NCBI RefSeq assembly: GCF_000204055.1
Contig: NW_006768793.1
Span: 22,195-86,194, forward strand
Length of the DNA stretch: 64,000 nt
DNA from: Melampsora larici-populina 98AG31
Taxonomy: Eukaryota; Basidiomycota; Pucciniomycetes; Pucciniales; Melampsoraceae
Direction of reading: 5' to 3'
A program made the translations under genes and the position numbers. Numbering within the stretch: position 1 is the first letter of the stretch; each line of letters begins with the position of its first letter. The notes below the pieces were generated by a model. It worked only from the letters and a program-made list of their open reading frames with translations. It ran no database searches and was not told where the DNA came from. Shown here in pieces: positions 46,575-58,178 of the stretch.

Positions 46575-49500
46575 ATGAGTAGTGGGAGGTCAATCGAGAC
46601 ACTTGGAATTGAACCCGAAGAACTATTAAAAACTTACAGATTATCAAGTCTCAAGCCCTCAAAATGGGAAGACGTTGATCCATTGGACACGGCGACTGGC
46701 TCGGCCGGTGGTGGAGGTTCTCTCGGCAGGGGTCACAAAGGAGAGGAGGACCCTTTAGGGCTGATACGCGGCGCTATATTGTGAGCCCTCGCTGTGCCTA
46801 CCAGTTCTATTTTAACAGAGTCCTGACGCACATATCAACTCTCCAGAGCCGACGTCTCTTCCGATACTCGTGGGTTGCTTCATGAACCGTCTCCGTCTGC
46901 TTACACGCGTGCTCAGCAATGAAAGCTAAACAACAATGTTACAAATTCAATATAGGCACGTCGGTCTCCACTACATCCAAAAGTTTTAGCCCCAAAGCGT
47001 TTTTGTCGAAAGTACATCCAAATGCCAGTTTTAGTGACTTGAAAATGGGCGGTGAACGGCTACGAGGTCAGTAACCCATTGTATTGATATCATTTTTTGA
47101 TGCTTTGATCTGAAGACGGTTTTCAATCATCTGTTTTTGAAATTGTTTTCTCTTCAGAAAGCCTGGAACAAAGGAGCGAGGCTCTCAAGATTTTGGTCGA
47201 GAGCGAATTTGATAGATTTGTAGCCGTCAAAGCTGCCACTGAAAGTGCGTTTAAATTATATCATATGTTACCTTGTTCATTTAATCCGAACCTTCTGTGA
47301 CCTACACAGCCGTCTACGAACAGATGAAGAATGGACCACTGCGACCTGAGGAAGACTACTCAATTGGTCCTTTACGGGAATCTCTGAAGTGTGAGTAGGC
47401 TACTTCTGTTGATGGATTAGCATTATGGCATAGAAAACTTCACACATCTGATGACGGCCTAAGCTAGCTGCTACCAGCAAGGCAGAGCAAGTCTACACGC
47501 CAATCCTCGAAAACCGCAGAAAAGCCGAGAGACTTCGCAGTACCCTTGGTGTATTCGAACGTAGCAAGTTCTTTTTTAACTTGCCTGGTACACTCATCGA
47601 GGCTATCGAAGCTGTGCGTACATATAAATCTCAACCAGATTGACCTGCCATAGTTATTATTCTGAATTTCGATGGATAAAAGCTTATATATGAACATATT
47701 TTGTCAAATGATCAGGAAAAGTACGACACTGCCTTGCTTGCTTACAAAAGGGGAAGAAACATGTTAGACTCTAGGCCTGGGCAAGTCCTTAACCTGCCGG
47801 CTCCTAGTAATTCAGAAGATGGAGCGCAGCACAAACGGATATTTGACAAAGTCTGGCTAGAAGTGGAAAAAGTCGTCAATGTTTTCAAGCTTAAGCTGGG
47901 AGAGAAGCTCACTTCCAGTAACGGTCCCATCGGCGTTGAAGAAATCGAAAAGACGATAGAGTTAGTTACTTATCTTGCCGTACAGATCATTGGGCTAGTA
48001 GAATTTGATGCATAAGAGCAATTGTCTTGTAGGATTTTGCTGGAGTTAGATCCTTTGGATGACCCAGCATGGCTGTATTTCGAGGCCCACCACCGCTCTA
48101 TCATTGAAAAACTCAAGCAAATATTTACATGCGCGACCCAAAAAGTTCGAGGTATGCCATATTCTTCATCAACAAAATATATGCATTTCATTCCTTAATT
48201 TTGGTGAATGTCAAACAATAAACCTCCTTCAGAAATCTTGGCCGAATTGAACACGGCTCGTGCTAAAGAAGAGCAATCTGCAATCGATATACGGACTTGC
48301 CTCGGTATTTTAGATCTTCCGCCTTCAATTGAGGCTGAAGCAATTTTAGGACAAGCCTCAGGTAGCCAAGGGTGGAAAGCTTTACTTGAATTTATCCGAG
48401 TTCCGTCCGAGCTTCTGTCCCGCGAAATTATACCGTACTGGAAGATTGTCAAAGGTTATATCGACGGGAAATATCAAAGGGTTGGTGGCCGCTCCGAGTG
48501 CTTACAACGATCCACAAGACTGATATATCTTAATCGTTCGTCGTTCACCACATCCAGCCTGACGTGAAGACCCGGAAAGATATGAAAAGTCGTAGAGCGG
48601 AGACATGTAAACAAATGACAAACGAGATCATCACAACCTACGTTCACCTCCTATCACAGTTTTTCCTTTTTACGTCAGATCCAAATTCACCGCTTGGAAA
48701 GGCGGCTGGCTCAGCCGTCCCAGAATTCTTGCCTAGGAACACCAATTCAATCACGGCAGGCTATTATCTCAAAAAAATGATCGATAGCCTGGTGGACTGG
48801 TCAAATGAAGTGGGTAGCTTGGAGCTTCCAGAAGAGAGTTTGGGGTGCTTGAAAGAGATGATCGGTAATGCTAGGTTCAGATTTGAAGCAAGTCTTTCCG
48901 TATATTGGGTCCGAGGTCCGCTAAGCCAGCCAAAATTCATCATCATCTATATGCCACATGCGAAGCACACTCACGTTTTCATAACCTTTCTATTGCCTCA
49001 TAAGATTCAAAAATATTCCATAGATTGGAGGACTGGACAAGGCCAGAAAAAAATGATAAGGAAGAATATGTAGCAGGTACAACCATATACTTGACCCGAC
49101 TTTATACCTTTCATCGACATCTTACACAGACAGCTTTCAGGTTGGCTGGTGCTACAGACACCACTGCCAACGCAATCTTCACGGGCTCCGAAGAGGCTCA
49201 ATTGCCCAATAAATCAAAATCAGAGGTGGGTTTGCTGTGTCACACTCATAAAGTTTCAAGCTCGATTTAACTGTTGACCAATACTTTCAGATCCTGCAAG
49301 TCGACTGCGCTAAAAAGGCTCAGTCTGCGTTTTTAGATGCACTTTATGGATTCTTAGACGGCTTAGTTCACGTCGCTTTCACGCCTCCGAAGCCGCTGCC
49401 ATCAGTAGATGAACTCTCAGATGCTGTTGCGGGGATTAAATTCAGCTCGATGCTAATGAAAGCTTCGAAAGCTAATCAAGATGTGACTCACCCTGAAATA

Positions 49501-50644
49501 CAGGAACAACACAATGTATGTCATGTTCTTCCCCTTAAAGTCGAAATTCGAGTTTTGTCTATCACAAGGCAAGGTCTTGACTGTTGGATTGTGTTACAAC
49601 TGTGATATCCAATAGGATACGCGAGTTCTATTGACGATCAGCAATTTGTCACATCTACGTACAACTTATATCCCCAAACTGTTCAGACAATTCCAAGTCG
49701 CATTTCGGGTAGATATGACAACGGATACGGCAGTAAGTTCCTTGCCCCACTTGTGCGATAGTTTCGAATGACAGGCCCGTCTAAGGTCATTGATCGAATC
49801 CCTTCTCGCAGACTTTGATGGACGTCATCGGACAGCTTGACGCACTTTTGCTCGGGGACTATATCAAGAGAAAGTCAGTGATACTTGCGGATATCATCAA
49901 CGCTGGGGTCCTTCAGGTCGACTGGTTCCTAGCTCCCAAACCGACGGGTTAGTTAATATGCATTCTGTTGTATCTGCGACTTATTCGCCGTGGATAATGG
50001 TCTTCCGTTGACTTATCCTTTTCACTACCTCAGAGGTACATGCATTTGTGTATGATGCTTTACTTTCACTTGTGCTCGTCCATGCGCAAGTCTCTGCAAT
50101 CGCTGGACCCCCGAACCCGTCTTCTAGTGGCGATCCAGGTGGATCATCCTTGGTAAAGACAGTATTGTCTGGATTGATTGAAGAACTCGCCAACCAATGT
50201 TTAGAGGCTTTTGGAAATGTAGAAAGATTTGGCATGGGTGGAATGTTACAGGTAAGTTTGAAGACAGTACATAATCAGCTTACAATGTTATATTCATACT
50301 AATATTCTGTTTTACGAAATGGTGATGTTGTGATCTAGGCTACGTTAGAGATCGAGTTTGTGCATCAAACTTTGACAGCGTACGTGACACCCGAAGCTGA
50401 CCAGACTCTGCAAAGTATCTACAAAAAAATCAGTCTTGCCTATCAACGTACACCGAACCTAGAAGGGTCAAACGAGGTACTACAGAATGAATTAGAAGCA
50501 TTGAAACGAACACTTCAATCTAGTCGACGGACAACTGCTTTAGCATTTGTATGTTTCAAGAAACCGAAAGCACCGTCAAGTGGGACTGCAGTTCCTCCTT
50601 CACTGCTCAGTCCTCCATCGGTAGATTCGAGTCAAGCTGGTTGA
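46575..50644 (+). CDS. SEC5: Exocyst complex subunit Sec5 (EXOC2-like), about 15 exons
   Basis: A core subunit of the exocyst, which tethers secretory vesicles to the plasma membrane. Exon 1 (46575 to about 46780) has the fungal Sec5 start (ELLKTYRLSSLKPSKWEDVD, then DPLG). The next exon (ending 47066) carries VHPNASFSDLKMGGERLR; the joins between these two are not resolved. After that: 47158-47244 (SLEQRSEALKILVESEFDRF), 47310-47390, 47468-47613, 47716-47960, 48033-48151, 48233-48480, 48558-48915, 49005-49225, 49291-49515, 49616-49732, 49812-49947, 50034-50251 and 50339-50644. All join in phase. Blocks RRKAERLRSTLGVFERSKFF and KKAQSAFLDALYGFLDGL are helical-rod regions of the family. The C-terminal end is Pro/Ser-rich. 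No lesion was found. Intron density is very high. Confidence 0.9.
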
Positions 50645-50825
50645 ATGGACCATTTGTATTTAGTTTTCAAATGTAAGAGACCTCAATTGTATGATTTATC
50701 TTTCACTATTTTGGTTGTTTATTTAGGCGCCTTGATGCCCAATCTGCAGATATCTATTGAGCATGCAGGACATGCTTGCATTTTCTCCGGGCCACCGCAG
50801 CCGGCATACGGTTTCGAATTCCAAT

Positions 50826-50908
50826 GGTCGATTAGCTTAGTTGGTAGAGCGTGGTACTAATACCTGTTATACATGCCAAGGTCATGGGTTCGATCCCCAT
50901 ATTGACCA
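50826..50908 (+). tRNA. tRNA-Ile(AAU) with a 10-nt intron
   Basis: A full cloverleaf: acceptor GGTCGAT/ATTGACC, D-arm GCTT...GAGC, anticodon stem TGGTA/TGCCA, T-arm ATGGG-TTCGATC-CCCAT, discriminator A. The anticodon loop reads CTAATA then a 10-nt insert after position 37. The anticodon is AAT. It lies about 180 bp downstream of SEC5. Confidence 0.92.
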
Positions 50909-51673
50909 GTCTTTTTGAGGCTCAAACTCGTGATGTGGACTCTTTGTTCTACAGAACTGTTTTGGAGATTTGCTTCCCTTTGGTTTTCTTGTGAAGTGCT
51001 TTTGATTTCACAGATTTCACCAGCTATTGCTGACTATAACTAAAGTACAATTATCATGTTGCCGTGGGAGGTGTTGGTGCTACTGACATATATAAACTGA
51101 AGATGTGTTTATTGAGGAAGACACCAACACAGGGCTTCATTGTTTGAAGCTTGTGAAGAGATTTTATCAGTAACCCAGGGAAGCTTCCATATATACCTGG
51201 CATTCCGTGATGCACATTGTGGAGACTTATGTACAGCAACCCAATGACAAGAATTACTGCGATCAATCTTCTTTGATTGTTTGTTTTGAATTCTGAGACT
51301 TTTGAAACATTGGTGGCCCACACCATTGAATAGATTGACATGGCAGAGGTATCTTGCAAATCAACTCTAGATGAAGAAGGAAGCTTGTACATTGTGGGTG
51401 GCACTACACCAAATGGTATCTTTTCTCAGGGGTATAGACAAGTAGTGTGTGCATAGAAAACTGATAAACTTGTCTACGTCCATACAAACCAGTCTTTTCT
51501 GTACCCACAGATAACAATATTTTTATACACATGTAAAATACATTTAAATCACCAAAATGCTTCTCAAGCCCCATCCAACAGGCAAGCATGATCTATCAGT
51601 AATGATTTATGGAAATGGCACCTGTCAATATGTGCAAGATTGTACATACATGTTCACATACACTGCTGAGAAT
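50909..51673. other. Spacer with no supported gene
   Basis: Only short frames without domains. It ends at the left flank of the second hAT element. Confidence 0.35.
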
Positions 51674-51904
51674 CAACCCTGGGCCAGCAGCGCATTGCAC
51701 CACAGCAGGCCCTTGTTTGCAGTGGTGCGCCGTGTGTGACATTGCGGAAAACCCCCGCAACATGGAATAGGCCAAGGTGCTGTGAGCCTCCATTAGCACA
51801 ACACAACAACAGCGCAACACCACAAAGCATGGTACAAAACATGAAAGAAGAAATAAAAAAGCACATCTTGAATCCTTTTCAACTGTCTAAATCTGAACAA
51901 AATA

Positions 51905-54900
51905 TCATCTTAGATCTACAGCTCCACCAAAAGCTTCCAGAACAGCAACAAGTTCTGCAAAATCTACCCCTTCTCTTAACCATAAACAACTAGATACTAA
52001 TGCCTCAATGGTTCTTGCAAGTAAACTACCGCAGTTGCTGGCACAGACGTCAGCAGCGCAGGAAAAAATCCGCTCAGCAGTGCATGCTGAGCCGGATGAG
52101 GCAAGGCAAATTACGTGCCATAATGGCAGGATCTTATAGTCTTTTTCATGATGCTAAACAAAGAAAACCAAAGATGTAAGTGTTATGTAGTGATATTAAA
52201 GCAAGATGTTTATAGACATACCAACCACCATTTCAGAGCTTCCTTAGGATCTGCCAAGTCATAATCTATCTGGTGCATCTTGTCTGACATTTACAGATAG
52301 TTCTCCAAAGAGGTATCAATTGTGTTGGCTTCATCATTAACATCTGAGTACTTGTTGTGGAACATCCTGGACTGGGTAGATGGATATGAACCCATGGGCT
52401 GTGAGTTGTTTTGGGAAAGTTTCACCCCCTCTGGTTCTTATTCAGAATCAATTTGACACAAAGTGGAGTCAATTTTCATTGGAACCTCTCCAAAGTTTCC
52501 ACCAAACCACTTGGTGAAGAACTTGAGCCAAAAGAGAGGGTGGAGAAGGGTTGCCATGACTAAAGTCTTGCAGCCAAGCACTTCATCAAAATACTCTTGG
52601 GTTTTCTCCAACATCTTGACTATCATCGGGTAAACACTGTCTGTAGTACTCAACTCTTTCACTTTCTCTGCCAGCTTATGACAAATCTCCACATACTGAG
52701 GTATCACCATACAACCTGTTGGCCTGTCAACTTCCATCTTGAGGGTGGTTCCAAGGAACGCCTAGAGGAGGTCAAGAAATATAAGTATTGTCAGTAATAG
52801 TATATAGTCAGATTGATGAGATGTCAGTTTTTCACATACCTCAAGTTCAACATTGACACAACAAACTTGAGCCCACTCAGCAGTTGTAATCTCATTCTGG
52901 TGGAGGAAATAGCCATAAGGCTTCCCATTCTTATGTGGGCGCTGGCCAACAGCGAGAACACGGTCCACATCCTCTTTACAGAGTTGATCAATTACCTGGG
53001 GAAACAAATTATTAATCAAATGATAAAGGACAAATGAAATAATAAAACAACACACATCTCTTGTGAGCCAAGCCTTATTCTGGCTCTTGTACTTGATATT
53101 CCATCTAATAATTCCTACGCCAGGGAGTAGAGCATGTGATGTGGCAAACAATGAAGTCAACCTAAAAATACAAAGATAGTGAAATGAGACAACAATCACC
53201 AGTGTCAGAAAAAATGAGGAAAGAATCACCTTGCATAGTATACAGTCAACGTGATTGGCTTGACGCCTGTGCGTTGGAGCCACTTCTTCTTCCAAAGTAA
53301 TGGCCGGTGAGACATCATCCTCACCATTGGCAAGGTCCCAGTCATCCTTGTTCTTGATTTATGCCGCTGACTCTTTGCTTTCAACTTGGGATTGACTCAT
53401 CTAGATTGTCAAGATTGTGTTCAGGTTGATCTTCTACATCTAGATCTTCTTCTTCTTCCTTGGTAATTGTACTAATTGTAGGAAAAAAGCCACAGGCAGT
53501 GGATTTGACTTTTGCTGGAGGTGGTGCCTTGACTCCTAGCTCTGCAAGCCCCGTGTTTACAATTAAATCCAATTTATGGCAAAAACAAAAGATGTACATG
53601 TTGTTGGGTTGTCATTGGTACTTGATCCCTGTTCCTGGCTCTTGCAGTAGTCATAAAAACTGATGGTGCATCTCAGTTGCCATGGTATTGTTGTTAGTTC
53701 CAGAATCTGTTTTCTAGCATAGCATGTGAAATTACAAAGAAATAAATAATGTCAGTATTTGTTTGTTGATGTCTTTCCAAACAGACGTAGAGAGAATCAG
53801 CAAATAGGATACTAATTTTCTGATATATACCATGCTTAACCAACAGATTGACAATTGGCTAAGCCAACCAAGGCCCATGATGGTTCCATACAACTAACTA
53901 CCTTGAGTGCCACATGTTGAACATGGTACATCCATTTTAGATTGATAAAGGTAACCAAGGTGCTAATGAATTCATGGCAATTCCCCTTGCTGGTCCAGGG
54001 CTCATGTACAAGGTTGAATCTTGAAGTGAGTTGCTGAATAGATGATGATTCAAACAATTGATTTCATTCAGTCAAACAAATGGAATGGAAAACAATGTGC
54101 AATGGGGATCAGGTGGCTTACCTTAAATTCCTTGAACACATTCTGTTTCAATGATGTGTTAATCGCCTTTGCCTCCTTTGCTACCCATTTGTGTCTGAAC
54201 AGCTTCATATGCCTTTGAAGGTAACTCACCATGGCTTGCAATAGTGGATCCTCAACACAAGACCAAGGTAGTGCGTGTTGGATTAACCAGGTCAAAGCCA
54301 TCTGGTTAAAAGTATTGTTGCAGAACTTGAGTCCCAGGGTAGAGATCACAAAACTATTGGGGGTACTAGCTCCTTTGTTTCTCTCAGCAGCCTGGTGTTT
54401 GGCCACTGAAAGTGGCACGCCAAGAGACTTATCCTCTTTAGCCTGGAGTCTTCCAAGACATCCAACATCAGAACTTACGGCCAATGTTGACCAATTGTGG
54501 TGCTTCCAAAGGTTACCCGTCATGTTGCTATAGCTAACACAAATAGGGTCCTTTTCATCTTTCTTACTGAATTGACACATATACAAAAGAGGTGGCTTTG
54601 ATTTGTCCTCATATCCCAAAGATGACCAGCATTAGATTTTCATCACAAGAAATGAAAGAAAAGAAGTAAGATAAAAAGAGGGGAAACAATAGAAAGAAAT
54701 GATGAAAGGAATCAGGAAGAATCTTACATCATGACCTTCATGCACTGGATCATGGAAGTGGGCCCTCATTTGGCCTAGCTCACTGGCTGGATGGTCCTTC
54801 TTGGGCTTCTTTAGTGGTCTTTCCCCTATGAATTCAACATGAGAATTGGCCTGTGGCATACTCTTGGTGACATTGGATGAGACACTCTAAATTGAAGAGA

Positions 54901-55308
54901 TTTTGAAGATTGAATCATAAATCTGATCATACTTGAACACAAGTAAAGGGAGGAACCACTCACTTCATCATCATCATGGGTCACCTCACGCTTGGTTATT
55001 GATTTCTTGCAACACTTTGATTGAGAGGTGCTTGACATCTTCTGCTTTTTTATTCCAGCAAGGCTTGAAGCGTTGGAATTGGTTACCCTAATACCATTAC
55101 CATCTTTGGCGCTGTCAGTTGGCTCTTTGCGCTTCTTGTTGGTCTTCTCAGGTTGACCATAGCTGATTCATCGATGAGAGTCTGGTGATGGTGAAACCAT
55201 CCCAGGTGTGATGACTTGTGTTCTGTTATGGAGTGGTCTGGAGGGGGTTTCACTGTGAGCTTTGCCAGCATGGGAGGTGTGAGGTCGAATTTGAACTGAG
55301 GACAGCAT
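51905..55308 (-). pseudogene. hAT transposase, degenerate
   Basis: Would bind and cut the hAT ends. In order on the minus strand: start near 55308, a basic NLS-like KKRKEP, a BED-like Cys/His region (CVSYSNMTGNLWKHHNW, about 54470-54540), QMALTWLIQHALPWSCVEDP, CHKLDLIVNTGLAELGVKAP (about 53530-53590), an acidic linker, RPTGCMVIPQYVEICHKLAE (about 52670-52720), and a C-terminal hATC block with SLENYL, ALKWW and AERIFSCAADVC...LARTIEALVS ending at 51905. TGA at 55168-55170 and TAA at 52291-52293 interrupt the frame. Several introns separate the pieces and were not all fixed. The stops make it inactive as it stands. Confidence 0.85.
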
Positions 55309-55830
55309 GTTGGTTCAAGATCTCTGAGAAGCTTTGAAGTGGTTTACGACAGACAAATAATAGTATAAATAAGAGGTGTTGAGCTTGTAGATAAAGGTGA
55401 AAGGAGTATGTGAAGTTGAACTAAAAGTAAGTATCTATTATGATAGTCAATTGGAGTGTAGTGGTCAGTGATTTGGATTTGGAGGAAAAGGAAACAGAGA
55501 AAGAGGATGATAACAAAGAACTCACCTTTTCCCAACCCAGGAGGCTGTCTTTATGGAGCTCTTGTTGGTTATTGGTTATTACTTGCTACAAATAAAGTTG
55601 TCTTCTCTTTTCTATCCTCATTTCAAATAAACATGCTGTTCTCTCAAATACACTTTCTCATACAATTGCTCATCTCTATACGTGTCTTTTTCAAATATGT
55701 TCTTATTTGATATGTTTCCTGGCTACAGTCTCTCACTTTATTCTAGTCTGCGTTTTCTCTTTTTAACTCTTTGCTGTCTGTGTGTCCGTCCTATAAAGAG
55801 CCACCTATGAGTCGAAGAAGTTTGATCCTC

Positions 55831-56120
55831 ATCTGTTTCAAAACTTCTTCGTATTAACACTTGGAGCAAAACACTAATCCCTTACGGCGTATTTTGCTTT
55901 TGTGTGAATGACTCATAGGTAAGCTGATGGTCTCATCTTTTGTCTCTGTTTAGTTTCTCTCATATCTTTTTATTTCTCTCTTCATGTATACATGTTTTGT
56001 GTCTGTTATGTTCTTGTGTCGTGAAATAAATGATCTGTTTCAAAACTTCTTCGTATTAACACTTGGAGCAAAACACTAATCCCTTACGGCGTATTTTGCT
56101 TTTGTGTGAATGACTCATAG
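55831..56120 (+). repeat. Duplicated 88-bp segment in the second hAT
   Basis: The segments 55831-55918 and 56033-56120 are almost identical. Copy 1 is followed directly by GTAAGC, a good splice donor; copy 2 is followed by CTCTACACAG. The segment folds around 'gcaaaacac' and 'gtattttgctttt'. Confidence 0.8.
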
Positions 56121-56739
56121 CTCTACACAGTCACCCCTTGCCTGCGTGCTGTCACGGATGGTCCAATACATGGTATCAAAGGTCTCTTGATTGGGTTATG
56201 CTGTGTACAGGTTTGTCAATTTGGTGAACAACCAGCAGAAATCATTGCCCAATTGGGGTTAGCATAGAAGAATTGACCCAACCTGCAACAACCACAACTC
56301 TGCGGTCACATCCCGCAGTTCCACATGAGATGTTGTGGTCCCAAAAAAATCCAGGAACCTGCTAGGGAAATGTGTTGCAGCCCCAACCGCAACATGATTT
56401 TGGGATTTGAGGACTGGGGCGGGGGCCAGAAAGGTGCTTCAATGCCCAGCGCAGCACACAACATTTGCGTTGCTGGCGCAGGGCTGTGAGAATGTATAAG
56501 AATTTCTTTTATAAGCATAGATCAAATGTCAAAAAAATGGGAACTCAAGATTCTATGCACTGTGGCAAACTTTGCTTGGTCCCTAGCCTTGGGCCTTTGG
56601 TGCAGTAATTGGTTAAGTTTGGAACTGTGGTGGCTTCTTTTGGGTCTGGATACATACAGCTGAACCAGCTCAAATGAAGATGCTCAATTGCCCTATCTCA
56701 AACTTTTTACATGGACATATCAAATGAATTTTTTTGCGG

Positions 56740-57221
56740 GCATAGAAAAGTACTCTACCAGGACCCTGGAGAGTGCGTGCAGACCCTAGTGACAAAACAC
56801 ACTTTTTGGGTATTTGCTCCTGCACACAACACTTGTCTACCTATGAAGCTGTACAGTAGCTTGGTGTGTACGGGCAAAGACAGGCTACCTTATGATACCA
56901 CCTCAAGTTTATTGGAGTGCTGGTTGAGGAGAAAAACACAAAAAACTGACTTTTGTTTTCAATGATCCCGGACGTATTCCTACATACCGGGGAGGGGTCT
57001 CTACATTGGGTTTTACCCAAAAATACTGCTCCTACCATGACAAAAGTATATGTACTAGAAAGCCGTGGCCTTGTTCCATCTGTTGCCGCTTTCAAAACTT
57101 GTAAAATGGTCATGGTTGCACGGGAAAAGCCCAAAACCCGACCAAAACGGAATTCAGGTACCAATAAGTAGGGTCAGTTTGCGCTCTCCAGGGTCCTACT
57201 CTACCCATAGTTTTCTATGCA
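56740..57221. mobile_element. Foldback element, about 480 bp
   Basis: Arms containing 'gcatagaaaa' and 'aggaccctggagag' at 56740-56800 are inverted at 57160-57221. Short frames inside have no domain. The target duplication is not clear. Confidence 0.65.
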
Positions 57222-57465
57222 CACATTACTTTTCTATATCCCTGGGAAAATATGTCAATTGGTGTAGTGTGGGAAGGAGCTAGTTCCAAGTTTAGAGTTG
57301 TATTTTTAATAGGTTGTATGTGGATTAGAGGCCTAGGTTCACATCCATGAAGGTCACAATTTTTATGAGACAAAGTGGTCTGCTGCTGCTGCCATGTTAT
57401 GGATTTTGGTCTTTAATTGAGAAGCCTTACCAAATATGAGAAAAATCACAAAGGAAAACTGTATG

Positions 57466-57732
57466 GTTGGTAGTGCCGAGAAGCGTCAAAGGTCAGACCA
57501 GCGGGTATTACTCTTCCAACTTGAGGCCGAGCAAGAAAACTCACTGAATTTGTGAGCCAAAGATACTGTTGGACTCCTGGCATTGATGGCAATCCAGATA
57601 TGCCATTGGAAATTCAATTATTTGAACTTCTTGTTTTAGTTGATTTCTACAACATAACTAAATCTTGTCTTGAAGTGTAGTTTTTGAGAAATATCCGGTC
57701 CAAGATTTGACGCTTCTTGGCACTAGCAACCA
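57466..57732. mobile_element. MITE, 267 bp, TA duplication
   Basis: The inverted ends tggttggtagtgccgagaag and the complement of ttcttggcactagcaacca pair over about 27 bp. TA lies on both sides (57464-57465 and 57733-57734). No coding capacity. It lies about 450 bp past the 3' end of the haspin gene. Confidence 0.82.
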
Positions 57733-58178
57733 TAGAGGTTTCAATGAAGTTTTTTTAAGGCTGCGTTTGCCTATATACATAGTGGACAACTGGCCACGTA
57801 TTGTGACAAGTTTTGTACCAATTGGGGGAACCCCAAAATGGGAAGATCAATACCAAGCTGGGGTATGTGGGGATTGCTTTTTTTAACATAGGGTGAGTTT
57901 CGAGTCATTGTATTGAGCTCTCATTGAAAGCTCACAATATTCAAGGTACAGGTGATACTCTCAACAATATGTTCCGTGAGCAAATGACCAAAAGCAATCA
58001 GTCAATAAAAACACCCAGCAATCTTTTTGCGGTATTTTGACTACAAAGTTATTTCAAATGATCTTGATATGAAGCATTGTTACATACAAAAGCAGAAACA
58101 GATAGAGAAGAACAAGTTAGTGATTAACGGAGCATAGAGACTCAAAATAGGGGAGCAGAAAAGGAATTCATGAGATTT

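Larger units (their letters stand above)
51674..56486 (-). mobile_element. hAT transposon, 4813 bp
   Basis: The terminal inverted repeats are CAACCCTGGGCCAGCAGCGC (left) and CAGCCCTGCGCCAGCAACGC (right, inverted). Exact 7-bp flanks TGAGAAT lie at 51667-51673 and 56487-56493. Inside is a minus-strand transposase gene with in-frame stops and, upstream of it, a duplicated 88-bp segment. Confidence 0.88.

Noticed and set aside
49080..49135. Possible 53-nt intron in SEC5 (GTACAA...CACAG)
   Set aside because: Removing it shifts the frame to early stops, while reading through gives conserved Sec5-like sequence.
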